A stretch of 64,000 nucleotides of DNA from assembly GCA_027886175.1 (NCBI GenBank), contig JAJNNQ010000016.1, positions 3,079,501 through 3,143,500 of the forward strand, read 5' to 3'. Positions 11,991 to 23,696 of this stretch are shown in pieces. The DNA is from Phylloscopus collybita (Eukaryota; Chordata; Aves; Passeriformes; Phylloscopidae). Within the stretch, counting starts at the first letter, position 1; each line of letters starts with the position of its first letter. The notes below the pieces were generated by a model. It did not search any database, had not been told where the DNA came from, and worked only from the letters and a program-made list of their open reading frames with translations. A program made the position numbers and the translations under genes.

Positions 11991-14814
11991 CATGCACATA
12001 TTCATGTGTAAATATTCCTTTTGAGGTGCCTGTTGTTAATCTGGTCTTTTTCTACAAGACTGCACAGTTCTGCTTGTCTCTGATATAATTTCAGGGGTTT
12101 CTCATGTTAATCAAAACACCACAAACTATAGAATTTCCTTTCTTAGGCTCTGTGGTCCAGATTGTTGTAATGAAAAGGATGAGCTATTAGAAAGCTCTTA
12201 GGTAAGAATCCTGTAATGTGGAATTTTAGCACAAATCTGCTTCTGATTCTGTAGCAAAGTTGTGTTCAGCAAAATGGGTTTAGAACTTTGCTGAAAAAAA
12301 AAATGAGAAACCCTGACTGCTTTTTAAAGATCCTTGCAGTGGCTTTGACAAGAGTAGTTGTGAGAATCTCACCCTCCTGGCTGGATTCCTGTGCTGTGCC
12401 TGTCAAAGTGACTTTCCTTCCAGTCCTCAGTCTGGACAATGTTGAAGTAGTTCTGGTATCTAACACAACTCTTCCAGGCCTGCTTTCCTCTCTGCTCTTG
12501 GAGCTTTGGCTTTTCAATGGGGACGAAGTAACTCTGGGATTCATACAGTTTATTTAGTGTTTTGAAATATTTGACTGAAAATTCCACCTTGTTACTAATT
12601 CATTTTGAAGTAGTTCATGAAATAAAAAAGGAGCACATCTGTAAAATCGATGACTGATATTTTCACTCACTCATCCTACATTTTCCCAGCTCAAAGCCTT
12701 ATTCTATTCTTCCCAGGGTGAGTCATACCCATATAGCATCTTCTTAGCATTTTTTTTTTCATATTCACTGTCAACTTTATATTATGAAGGAAAAAAACCT
12801 GTTTATACATTTGAAGGAATGGGGGAAGCACTACATTGCAAAGCTATTGTGTGCTGCAAGAAAAAAGAGTGTGTCTGCTGGGAATTGGAGAAATCCAGAT
12901 CTGAGGATCTCTGATGGTAATTAAGAGCAGCTCTGCCTGGCTTTTATTTCAGCTGGTGATTAGGAGTTTTGAGTGGTAAAATGTCTCATTGTTCCAAAAG
13001 TTCCTTACACACACGACTGTGAAATATATTCCCTTTAGGGAGAGTTCTGCCTCTGTGTCTCCTACAAAAATATTCTCCTTGAGTGGCCAGCAGGCTGCTG
13101 CCTGGGTCTCTGATCTCAGCAAGTAATTGGCTTTAGACCCAGTTAATGCCCTGTTGTCATTGTGCCAGATGCTGCAGGAAGTGATTCAGCAGGTCCAGTC
13201 CTTTCCTCTGGCTTGTTAATGGATCAGAGTTCTTTAACTCTGAGCTTCAGAGATTTTTTTTTTCCCCTAATGAAATGTGAAACTTTGGCCCTTCATGTTT
13301 TTCTTTCTTAAAGGATGAGGTAAAACACCTTTAAAAAGGCTGGTAATCTGTGGCAGCCCTAACTTTGAAGTGTAACTCAGAACAGCATCTAGGTCCATTA
13401 GTGCTCATCTTTTCCCAGCAATTAAACCATGCTATACTCTTTTTAGGGTGAAAAAAACTTCTCCATCAGAATCAAAGAAACAGAAAGAGCTGCAACCATA
13501 CCATTTCCTGCTGTAATTCTCACTGTAAAGAGGATCTAAACAATTGGCCTAGATCTGTTCCAGAACAACAGCTATGCCTTTGTTCTTGTGACAACATTAT
13601 TTTTTAGGTTGTGGCATCTTTTTATTTATCCCCCTGTGTGGCCATGTAGAAATTGCACTGTGTGTCATCATTTTCACTTATATTCCCCTTCGTAAGCAAT
13701 AGCACAATATCACTATAACCCATCATAAACTCCAACTTTACCTTCTCAAAGTATTGAACAACAGCTTCTTTAATCTCAAAGATGGTTTCTTTTCAACAAG
13801 AGGTAAAACATCCTAAAGTTTTACAGCTACATAAATAGTGTCAGCCTGGGGAGGAAATGACATAATTCACTTCTTCCCTGTGAATAAAGGGAATTTCCCG
13901 TGGGGGTTAGGTCACTCTGTTAATGGGGCATCTTTTTAATAAAAGTCACTATATGGAGGTAAATAATGATCAGTCTGGGTTCTAATGTGAGAAGCAGGAG
14001 ATCTCAGTCCCATATGTAATGCTGTGTTATAAGGTACAGCAATAATCAATCATTGATTCCATCTGTAGGGTGGCCCAATCCACACATACTACAAACAAAT
14101 TTATCTGGGTTGAAATATGGTACTTATTTTCACAGCACTTTTTTTTTCCCCTGAATTGCAAATAGTAATGCATCTGGCACAAATTGAATGCATTAATGGA
14201 GGATTTAGCATTCAGAATTTTCCAGGGCATTTGAAGAAGTTAGGCAGGTTTTTTATGCTACCTCGATGATTGTGTAATGCAAGTTATAACTAAATGCTAA
14301 ATGTTGGGAAGTCCAGGATAAACAGGAAGTTTATCCTGTGAACAGATAAAATGGGAAAGCAGTTGCTACATAGGCAGAGGATTCTGAGACACTGAGAAAA
14401 ATGGCAAATTTAGGATTTGATCCTGCAATCTTGTCTATGTGTGTGTAGTATAATCTCCAAGTCTAAAAATAAAGAGATTGTAAGTGAAAAGGTAATTTAA
14501 ACTGTTAGAGGGACACTGAAATGCTCTAAGTCCCTTCTGTAATATGACTTCAATGTAGTACAGAGCTTTTATAAAGCTCTCAGAATTATATTTCTGTGAT
14601 TCCTCTTTATTTAGGCTATTTCTTGACAGCCACTGAAATCTGTGACAAGCTGGATCCTGAACACTGAAAATAGTAAAATTAAAAAGACCAGACTGTTTAT
14701 GCTCTGAATTACAAACATAGATAGTAAAGAGTGGCGTTTTACATATTCTTTAATTTTAATAACCCTTGGAGCAGTTAGTAAAAGTGAAAGACAGAACATG
14801 ATGGTTATCTGCTG

Positions 14815-15140
14815 AGCGTTCTTTTAATTTCACAGTGTGCAAATAGCTTTTGATGGGAAGATTTGGTGCTGAAGGAAGTAAGATAATGGAAGAGCCCTTA
14901 AATTGCATTATGTCACTCATGCAGCTCTGCTAACATCAGCCACGAGCAAGGAGAGGAGAGCAACACAAAAGAGAGTCTGTGGTGATTACCGCTTAATTCA
15001 ATTGTTGGTTAATTAAATCAAAGCATCAGGAGGGAAAAAAAAATCATTTGGATTAAAAAAATGAGTGTGGCTTCCATCCTTTATTTGATTTGTTGTAGGA
15101 AGGAATAAACGGGGTAATTGAATCAGTGGCATGAGAAAGT
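14815..15140. promoter_or_regulatory. Candidate conserved noncoding segment in intron 2
   Basis: This repeat-free stretch has closely spaced homeodomain-type TTAATTC, GGTTAATTAAATC and GGTAATTGAATC sites and a TCF/LEF-like ATCAAAG. The composition suggests an enhancer, but conservation was not tested. Confidence 0.22.
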
Positions 15141-17147
15141 TTCAGTAATTCTTTCAGAAAGGAGGGGAGCTCAGATGTGAATGAGACAGCAGGAGAGCGC
15201 CCAGGGCACACCCGCTAACGTGAGGGATGACTGCACACAAGCCCCGTGCTATTTAAAGAATGTTATTGACATTTAAACTACTCTGCTGCGCTGTGGGAGC
15301 TGTGATATGAACCTCTGGTCGTGTGGGTAGTCATTTCCACTATTTATTTCAGAATAAGCGATGGGGGGAGCATTGGCAGAGAGAAGAGGGCAGGCTTTGT
15401 TTCCTGGGCTCTGCTTTGCTCCCGTTTATTTCTAGGCTGTCATGAAATTGTCAGCAGAATCTTCACAGATCCCACCCCTGAAGTGCCTGGCAGTATCTGT
15501 GAGGTGGGGAGTTTCTCTTTGAAGGTGGTGAATGCACAAATATGCTGACATGTATCTGATGCAGGTAATGGTATGAGAAATTTGCCATGAGAAATAGTTG
15601 GATAATCCCACACTATTGCATTTCCTTGCTCTGGCAGAGTCAGAAATGCCAACACCGATTGGTGTTGGTGAGACGTTCTGTTTGCATCTACAGTTCTATT
15701 TCCAGTTGTTTTTCCTTCTCTGTTTCTCATCACATCTGAGAGCTGTAGTGAAAATACTCTGCTGGTCACTGGGATTTAGTTTTCTCTGTCACTGCAGTCT
15801 TGCTTTTCCATCTTTGATTAACCTACTCCACCTGCTCTGGGATAATTCCACTTTTGATACTGATTTTCCCATTTCATCTACTCTTTCTCTTACCCGTTGT
15901 GACTATGCTCTTTGGGGAAAAAAATATTTATTCGTTTTTCTCCGGGCCTATGGCAGCAGAATTTTGAACTCAAACAGGTCCTGTAAAGCCATATTAATCA
16001 ACAGCCTGAATTTTGCAATCTGACCCCTACAGTGTGCAAGAACTAAATCAACATGCTTATCTCCTAGGCATAATTGCATTATCTCTATTAAAATAAGTTA
16101 CTATGACAAATTTCAGCTAACAATATAACCTTGCTTGGACCTCTTAGCCACAGGATAATTGGGTTGCTGTCAATTTTTTCTTGCTGAGGAGGGCATTGAA
16201 GGTGCTCTTTTAGTTTTTCTTGGATTTTTTTTTTTTTTTAATGAATAGAGAAGGCTGAATAAAAATGTGACTCTTATTGTCAGCAACAATCCAGACTCCC
16301 AGCAGCAGTGAAGTGACATGGCTTTCCTCAGCTGATGGAGCCACACTGGTGTGGATTTCAGATCACAGGACACAGGGTGTTTTTCTTACTTTTTGTGGCC
16401 TCCCTGTCTCTGAGTTCAGAGCACTGGAGCAGCAGTTCCTGACTTTCCTCCTTCCTGATGCACAGGCTTTCCCTGTGCCCTCCAATAAACCACTTTATTT
16501 CTCTGTACCTCAGCTCCTCATCTGTAAAATGGTGGTGGTGGTGCTGTTTGTTTTGTGGCAGTTTGATCTGGATAAACAGGTAAAGGATGGTGGCCCTCTC
16601 ACGTGGTAGGGCTGTAGAACTACCCAGGAAATAAAGAAATGTACAGATACCAAACCAGAAAGTCTTTGTTCATGCAGCTTCCTTTGGCCATTGCATGGGT
16701 AATTTTCTCAGCTCATCTCAAAAGCTCTACACTTCTGCTGAAGTCACAAGCAGTTTCAAGTGTTGTGTTGATTATGTCTGGGCACTTCTCACGTGATTGA
16801 CAAGTATTAAAGATGAAGATGTTGCTGAGGAGATGACTGTGAGGGCTGAAATAATAACATTTTTTAAATGGCAAATATGGAAATTTTTCTGGTAAAGCAT
16901 GATTGTTGAGAAGATACATTCTTTGAAGGGAGGGGAATATAGAAATACTGGCTTTGACAATGTCCCAGGTAGCTTTGCCCCACACCTCAGTGAAGCCCCA
17001 AATATCACCTGGTAGGTTTAAGAGTGCCATAGCTACAAACCATTTCTTTCCATTGGTATTGTATATGTGCAAAGAACTCGGTTTGCCTATTAATCTGCCC
17101 CTGTCTTCCTTTTTTGTTTTTTTCCCTTTTGTTTGTATATCCTTTAG

Positions 17148-17306
17148 AACCACTTCCTGTGAGCAATGTTTCTATCTATGATTACAAACCATCTCCAGAA
17201 ACAGGAGTGTTGTTTGAAATTCAGTACCCAGAGAAGTACAATGTTTTTACCAGGGTGAATATAAGCTACTGGGAAGGAAAAGACTACAGAACAATGCTGT
17301 ACAAAG
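17148..17306 (+). CDS. PTPRO: PTPRO exon 3: first half of second FN3 module
   Basis: The exon encodes [19 protein letters not shown], then [15 protein letters not shown], the sequon NIS in [10 protein letters not shown] and RTMLYK. This is a near-identical match to the mammalian protein. It has 159 bases, starts and ends in phase 1, and is therefore symmetric. The acceptor is cctttag and the donor is gtagga. The extended open frame beyond 17306 is intron read-through. Confidence 0.96.
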
Positions 17307-19208
17307 GTAGGAGGAAACTATTTCACCAAAATTTGATACGAACTCTGCTGGAAACATTTGAAACAATGGCCTTAGATGGGGTTTTGACATGTAATTTTTA
17401 TCATGATTTGTGTTCCTGGTAATGTGCTTATGGTTTTATGTTGTGAAGTAAGGGATGGGTGGTTCACTTGAGGTTTTTAAATTTTTTAGAATCCTAATTC
17501 TAGTGATGTTCCCTTTCTTTTGGATTTTGGAGGAAGACTTGGTGGTCTGGCTTTTTGTATTCAGTCTGAAATCAGCCAGGGAAGGCAACCCCAGTCACTG
17601 GAGTTTCTGTGTCAGTTCACAGCAATACAAAAGCTCCCAGGCTCTTCCCTCTGGCCAACGTTTCCTCTTTGATCTGTAGCTGTTAGGAAAGCTCTGGGAT
17701 GTCCCAGAGGAGGGAAACCCATTCAATAATGATTGCTGGCACAGGCTCAAGCCTGGTGGTTCTGTGTCACCATGCAGTGACACAGTGCTGTGCTGCAGAG
17801 TGCATTAGTGCAGCACTCAGTGTTGTCCCTGAGCTAATAAACCCTGCTGCATCATAGAAATTTCAATGTTCTCAAAATCATCTAATCAGGGGCAATCAAT
17901 CTAACAGTCTAGACAGTCAGCCTAAGAAAACAACCAACATAAACCACCTGAATGACCTAAACAAGAGCAAATTCTGCTTTCTTTTTCATTTTGTTCATTG
18001 CTGAACCCTTTCATCTATTTGTTTACAACTTCTGCAGTATAGCTGAAGCACAGCATCAGTCTCAGAGATATAAATGGGACTGTAAATGTCCTGTGGGAAG
18101 CACCCTGAGAGGTGAGGAAGGCCCCCACATGCCCCTCTGGACACTGAAACCCCAATGGTTCAACATCCCACAGTGGCAGCAAAATTCCTTTGGGCAATCC
18201 AGTAGGTGCTGAAATGAATTTTAGGTGCTGAATTAAGGATCCCAGAATGAAAGAGTGCTCACTGGAAACTCTCTTTAAAGTCAGCAGAGGGAGATGCACA
18301 CCTCCAGAAGGAGGTCAGGGAATTTGGGAGTCTCTTTGCCTCGATACAAAGTGGGGTTAGAATTCCCATTTTCAGTGCTGTAAAGTGCCAGAAGTTAGGA
18401 AGGGTAAAGTCTGGATGATGGCAGAAAATATAGGTGACCTCTTTGCAGAGAACAAAAGGGACACCAGCAGTAATTTTTTATATTCCACAGCAAATAGATG
18501 GCTCTGAGGGCCTGTAATGCTAAATCTGCTGATAAATAAAAGAGTCAGCCCAAATCAGGACATCCACTAATCAGCTTGCACACTCCTTCCCACAGCCAGG
18601 TAACAAGTACCAGCTAAGCTTTATTTCTCAACTCCACACACGGGCTTCCATAAATATTCACCAGCTGCACTTGGAATCCCACAATAAAAAATACAGCCTT
18701 TGCACACAGATAAAAGCATGCAGGGTTGGCTGCACTTAGCCTTCTAAGAACCTCCTCCTCATAATGAAACCATTTTTCTCGAGGGCACAACAATTTAAAG
18801 TCTTACAAAGCTCTCCACTCTAAAAATTAGAGGGGGCATATCTTTATTCCTGCCTGTTCCTAAAACTTTAAGTGACTTACATTTTTTCTTTCAAGAAAAC
18901 AAGTGGCAGAAATCAACACAACGAAAATTCCCTCTTCTCTTTGCCATACTTGGGTTTTACCAGGAGATCACAAGTTCTCTTCAGCCCTCAGGTGTGGTGG
19001 CTGTGAGCTGAGCCCCTGGATTGCTCCTTTGAGCATCTCCCACAGATGCTGTGCCTCAGTCAGCAAAGGACCAGAGAGGCTCTTGCGTGCAGCAGCTAAA
19101 GGTCTGCAGGAGCTGTCAGATGCTCTTTGAGACAGCCACTGTCATGTGGAACAGCTTGCCAGGTTCAGTTCACTTGCCAGTGAAAAGCAGCTCATGTTTC
19201 TCGTGCTG

Positions 19209-19241
<33 letters not shown>

Positions 19242-19514
19242 TGTATTTATTGATTTTTATTTATTTATTTATTTTTAATTCTTGCATTTTTTTTTTTTCC
19301 CTGCTAGCAAAGCGGCTTTGACAGCCAGGCAAAGTGTTGGCAAACTGAATTATTACATTTTCACATCTCAGGGCGGGCTGAAAAACATTTATATACATCT
19401 ATAACATTGCCCATTCACCATGTGCAGTCACGTTACCAGAAAGTGAACATTTGATGCCTTATCCTATTTTATTTTTTTTTCCTCTTCTTCTTTTCTCTTT
19501 AAACCTTCCTGCAG
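17307..19514 (+). other. PTPRO intron 3
   Basis: The 2.2 kb intron has a long T run at about 19211-19239 and an AT-rich patch to 19275. I see no recognisable mobile element or gene otherwise. Confidence 0.8.
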
Positions 19515-19667
19515 ATTTCTTTAAAGGTAAAACAGTTTTCAACCACTGGCTGCCAGGCATATGCTACAGCAACATCACATTCCAGCTGGTGTCAGAAGCA
19601 ACCTTCAACAAGAGCACGCTGGTGGAATACAGTGGGGTCCAGCACGAGCCCAAGCAGCACAGAACAG
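19515..19667 (+). CDS. PTPRO: PTPRO exon 4: second half of second FN3 module
   Basis: The exon encodes [35 protein letters not shown] and [15 protein letters not shown], matching the mammalian protein nearly residue for residue. It carries two sequons, NIT and NKS. It has 153 bases, phase 1 on both sides, acceptor ctgcag and donor gtgaag. LTR-like repeat sequence begins about 50 bases past its donor. Confidence 0.96.
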
Positions 19668-19717
19668 GTGAAGGAAATCCTTGCACACCATTCCTCCCAA
19701 GGCTGCATGGCCACTGT

Positions 19718-20070
19718 GTGATATTTTACCCCCCCAGCCCTCCACCCTCTGCCTATGCCCCCACTGCTAGCTCAGATTCTGGAGGGCTTTGGGCTAGGGT
19801 TATATCATGAAAGGGGAAGAGACCCAAAAGAGGCTCCTTACCTAGGATTGTTCCAAGGCTTTATTCTTGCAGGGATTCCAGGGGCAAGAAAGAGCCAAGG
19901 AGGTAAAAGAGAACGAACAAGGAAGAACAGGGGTTTATGTAGACCCTCTGTCCCAGGACAGATATCTGGCACTGAGCCAATTGGTCAGAGATAGCAGGGG
20001 AAGGTAGGGACACATCACACAGTTACAGCTTTGGGGCTCCTTTTGGGGTAAACCATCCCCAGAGGGATAC

Positions 20071-20073
<3 letters not shown>
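19718..20073 (-). mobile_element. LTR-like element B, copy 1
   Basis: Read on the minus strand, it starts GTTGTATCCCTCTGGGG. It has a TATA-like CTACATAAACCCC, a poly(A) signal AATAAAGCC, and CTGAGCTAGCA near the end. It is highly similar to copy 2 (20110-20493) except for about 23 extra bases around 19890-19915. The similarity runs on past the CTAGCA motif to about 19718, where the two copies diverge. The 5' end on the minus strand abuts the A run of copy 2. Confidence 0.72.

Positions 20074-20109
<36 letters not shown>
20074..20109 (-). repeat. A36 tail (T36 on + strand)
   Basis: Thirty-six T on the + strand are preceded on the minus strand by AATAAAGTTTAATTTGATTG. The arrangement of an AATAAA signal, about 12 bases and then an A run looks like a retroposed polyadenylated RNA end. 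Confidence 0.85.
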
Positions 20110-20114
<5 letters not shown>

Positions 20115-20493
20115 TCAAATTAAACTTTATTAGAAGAACATAATTTAGATGAAATGATATTTTATCCCGTCCCTCCGCCCTCCTCCTATACCCCTACTGC
20201 TAACTCAGATAACTCAGATTCTGGAGGGCTTTGGGCTAGGATTATACCAGGAAAGGGGAAGAGACCCAAAAGAGGCTCCTTACCTAGGATTGTTCCAAGG
20301 CTTTATTCTTGAAGGGATTCCAGGGGCAAGAGAGCGAACCAGGAAGAACAGGGGTTTATGTAGACCCTCTGTCCCAGGATAGATAACTGGCATTGAGCCA
20401 ATTGGTCAGAGATAGCAGGGGAAGGTAGGGTCACATCACACAGTTACAGCTTTGGGGCTCCTTTTGGGGTAAACCATCCCCAGAGGGATACAA
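20110..20493 (-). mobile_element. LTR-like element B, copy 2, with polyadenylated end
   Basis: On the minus strand it begins TGTTGTATCCCTC at 20493. It carries the same TATA-like box and AATAAAGCC signal as copy 1 and passes CTGAGTTAGCA near 20200. It then continues through AATAAAGTTTAATTTG into the A36 tract. It lies head to tail with copy 1. No clear target duplication was found on either side. Confidence 0.7.
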
Positions 20494-20968
20494 CAACTGT
20501 GGGGAGGGGATTGACCCCACAGGGAGCAGGGAGCAGTCCTGGGAGCGCTGGAGGAGGATGTTGTGGCTGCAAGCAGCCTTGTGTGTGCAAACAGTGCAGA
20601 GGGAAATCTGTGTGTGAGTGTTTCTGGCATAAAGCTCGCTTCTTAGAAAATAACTTCTGCTTCGCATGAGATATCCTGGGCCTCGTGCTAGGCATTCATT
20701 TTTAAGCCACAGTGTTGGGGAGGATGAAGTAACTAGGCCCTGCAGAGATGATTTATTAGTAAAAGATTCTAAAAGTATGAAACCCACAAGAGGAATAGAA
20801 TTAAAAGCAAAGTTTGTACTGTAAGTTGCTGGACAGGAAGAAGGTGATTAAGCAGCTGAAAGGACTTGGCTGAGTGAATCAGTAACACCCCTGCCAAGAC
20901 AAAAGGATGAATAAAAGGTTGAACCTTCTCAGGTATCAGGGATAAGGTGGGTTTCACAGGTTTTGGTC

Positions 20969-21325
20969 TGTAGAGTAGTATTGTAATGTTGTAGTTCCCA
21001 TAGGCTGTATGTAGATTCTATAGGTTTTGTATCTTAAGGTGATTGGTTAATGCTCATTAGAATATTCACGATAGAAAGGGTTAAAATGGAATGTAACAAG
21101 GAGCTCGTTCTCTTTGCACCTTCTCTTTGCGCCCTCTCTTTTCGCCCTGCTCTTTGCGCGTCTTCCCTTGGACCCTCTTGCCCTCTTGGACTTTGCACTG
21201 GATCCCTTGGACCCTTCCCCAGTCAGGCTGCCTCCCCATGACCAATAAAGCACGTGTTCCAAAGAGTATCCTGATCTTCAGATCATCTCTCTCGCCGGAC
21301 AACCAGCGTGCTTTCTAATACCACA
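20969..21325 (+). mobile_element. Solo LTR, family C (ERVK-like), approximate ends
   Basis: The segment starts near TGTAGAGTAG or TGTAATGTTG (20969 or 20982) and ends TACCACA at 21325. It contains C/T-rich cttctctttgcgcc-type repeats, then gaccaataaagcacgtgttc with a poly(A) signal near 21242, followed by an R/U5-like tail. This layout is familiar from songbird ERVK LTRs. No target duplication could be confirmed, so the left edge is uncertain. Confidence 0.68.
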
Positions 21326-21339
21326 GGAATAGCTGGACT

Positions 21340-21604
21340 TGTTGTATTCCCTTTGGTATCTCCTCCCCTGTGAAACCTTACCTGTCCCTTGACTCTGACC
21401 TATGGCCTTTGGCCATAGGTAACCCCGCCCCCTACCCTGAAAGGCATAAAACCCCCTTTCCCTCCGGGGTCGCTCTCTTTTCGCCTTGGGATCCCTCCTT
21501 GGAATAAACCTTGGAACAACATCTCGGGGTAAGAGCCTCCTTTGGTTTTATGTCCCTATCTTGGGGTTTCCCCTCACCCTAACCTCCCCAAATCTGAGCT
21601 AGCA
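21340..21604 (+). mobile_element. LTR-like element B, third copy, opposite strand
   Basis: The copy starts TGTTGTATTCCC and ends AAATCTGAGCTAGCA, the same termini as the minus-strand copies at 19718-20493. It has a TATA-like GGCATAAAACCCC near 21440 and an AATAAACCTTGGAACAAC poly(A) region near 21500. A 10-bp stem with a 3-base loop sits at 21398-21420 just upstream of the TATA-like box. It is a diverged relative of copies 1 and 2, and no target duplication is evident. Confidence 0.7.
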
Positions 21605-22851
21605 ACGGGTCTCGGGGGGCGAGGGAAGAGAAACACTTCATGGACTGAGCAGACTGTTGATCTATCTCTGTGGGTCTGTCTCCTTGTGCAGTGAATCATA
21701 GCTGGGCTGCTGGAGAGGACCTTCCTCCTCGTGCGCTTCTCCATCACGGAGAGGAACGTCACAGCTGCCCGACTTGGCGGCCAGTTTGTGCCCTGAAGCA
21801 TGAACTTTTTTTTTTAATTTCCAAGACAGCAGTGTTGCAAAGGCTGAAAATTGGATTTGCCCATGGTCCAGAACTAATTTAATTTGATCCTGGGATGGTG
21901 CCCAAAACTTTTCCGCTCATCTCCTGTACCGCAGACATTTATCGGGGTCCAAAGTGAAATGAACCAGGGATAAAATCAAAAGGCCAAATCTTCAGATGAA
22001 TACACTGATGTTGGTCCATTGCCTTGGACAGAACACAGCCAACTGATGCCAGCTGAGTTCTGTCCTGAAGACCCTAAATATAGCTGCTGAGATATTGAAC
22101 CATAACCAACGGGATCATGATTTTTTTTTTTTTTCTTCCTGCTGCCCTCCCATCCCTCATTTTTCACTGCAATGAACTGCAGTGAGAATGTAGAGTCTGT
22201 TCTTCTATTAGTTTCTGTGGCTGGGATGGGAGTTGAACAAATTAGTGTGCTGTAAAAGTGCCAGGCAAAATTATTTGCAGAGGCTACTCTGCACACTTAG
22301 AGTGTGTAAGGAGAGGCAGACAAGCAATTACAGTGAGACAGACAAAATGCCGTGTGTTCACCTCCTGGCATCAGCTGAAGTAACTTCTTTGCGTGCCAGA
22401 ATCTTGTCTTGTGGAGACTCAAATCTTAAGATCGAGCTAGCTTTCACAAATATTAAAATTTAAACTGATGTTTAATGCTTGTGAAAAGGTGGCTGCTAAA
22501 AGCATATGAAAAGCCCTACAGCAACGTGAAGGTTTGTTTTTTTTTTAAAAATATGAGCTATGCCATATATTAGTCTTGCATATATATTTCAATTCATTTC
22601 TACAGAAGTGGCTTTTGTTTGTTTTTTTTTTTTTTCATGATCAAGCTCTTCCTGGAACACACAATAAAATAAATGTAGATTCACTCTTAAAAATTCACAC
22701 TGGAGCAGCCTTGCTGTCGTAGTAGCACTGAAGTTTGATTCACTGTGACTTCACATCTACTTTACTCCCTTAAATTGTGACTCTTTAATTCTTTAAAGAT
22801 TATTTAATTCTTTAATTGTGACTACGCTGTGAATTTATACTCCTCTTGATC

Positions 22852-23570
22852 CCACTACAATCACTTCTGGTGTGTCTATAAGAATATGTGAGGGAAGAGA
22901 CCACCACAATCACTTCTGGTGTGTCTATAAGAATATGTGAGGGACCACTACAATCACTTCTGGTGTATCTGTAAGAATATGTGAGAGACCACTACAATCA
23001 CTTCTGGTGTATCTATAAGAATATGTGAGGGACCACTACAATCACTTCTGGTGTGTCTATAAGAATATGTGAGGGACCACCACAATCACTTCTGGTGTGC
23101 CTATAAGAATATGTGAGGGACCACTACAATCACTTCTGGTGTGTCTATAAGAATATGTGAGGGACCACCACAATCACTTCTGGGGTGTCTATAAGAATAT
23201 GTGAGGGACCACTACAATCACTTCTGGTGTGTCTATAAGAATATGTGAGGGACCACTACAATCACTTCTGGTGTATCTGTAAGAATATGTGAGAGACCAC
23301 TACAATCACTTCTGGTGTATCTATAAGAATATGTGAGGGACCACTACAATCACTTCTGGTGTATCTGTAAGAATATGTGAGGGACCACTACAGTCACTTC
23401 TGGTGTGTCTATAAGAATATGTGAGGGACCACTACAATCACTTCTGGTGTGTCTATAAGAATATGTGAGGGAAGGGACCATTACAATCACTTCTGGTGTG
23501 CCTATAAGAATATGTGAGGGACCACTACAATCACTTCTGGTGTATCTGTAAGAATATGTGAGGGAAGGGA
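22852..23570. repeat. 44-bp minisatellite, 16 copies
   Basis: The unit begins CCACTACAATCACTTCTGG and ends AAGAATATGTGAGGGA. Thirteen copies are 44 bp. Copies 1, 14 and 16 are 49 bp through a 5-base purine extension. Variation is limited to a few sites (CCACT/CCACC/CCATT, GTGTCT/GTATCT/GTGCCT, CTAT/CTGT, GGGA/GAGA). The array ends 126 bases before exon 5. Confidence 0.97.
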
Positions 23571-23696
23571 GGGTCTTAGCAAGAGCAAGTTATTTCAAAG
23601 AATCCCTAGAAGAATGGCATTTGTCTGTGGGATTTAAACATTAAGAGTGGCACAGAACATACCTATTAAAAGACTTATCCCTTGCTTCTCTTTTAG

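Larger units (their letters stand above)
7956..17147 (+). other. PTPRO intron 2
   Basis: The 9.2 kb intron holds a solo LTR (10934-11668), an adjacent CR1 fragment (from 11686) and a homeobox-site-rich AT segment near 14815-15140 that may be conserved. The other open frames, including overlapping ones at 9429-10149, have no recognisable protein similarity. Otherwise I see nothing specific. Confidence 0.8.
19668..23696 (+). other. PTPRO intron 4, repeat-dense
   Basis: The 4.0 kb intron is largely repeats. It holds two head-to-tail minus-strand LTR-like copies (about 19718-20493), a separate plus-strand LTR (about 20969-21325), a third related LTR on the plus strand (21340-21604) and a 16-copy minisatellite (22852-23570). 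The segments 20494-20968 and 21605-22850 show nothing I can name, although they may include retroviral remnants. Confidence 0.8.

Noticed and set aside
11761..11997. 78-codon minus-strand frame
   Set aside because: It is a decayed CR1 reverse-transcriptase tail with RHWNRLP, part of a truncated repeat.
18903..19278. Possible repeat-derived coding remnant with MWNSLPG
   Set aside because: The resemblance to the CR1 HWNSLP motif is only a few residues and flanking CR1 features are absent.
22852..23570. Regular array that could be mistaken for a CRISPR locus
   Set aside because: Units are contiguous with no unique spacers, no cas genes exist, and the context is a vertebrate intron. It is a minisatellite.
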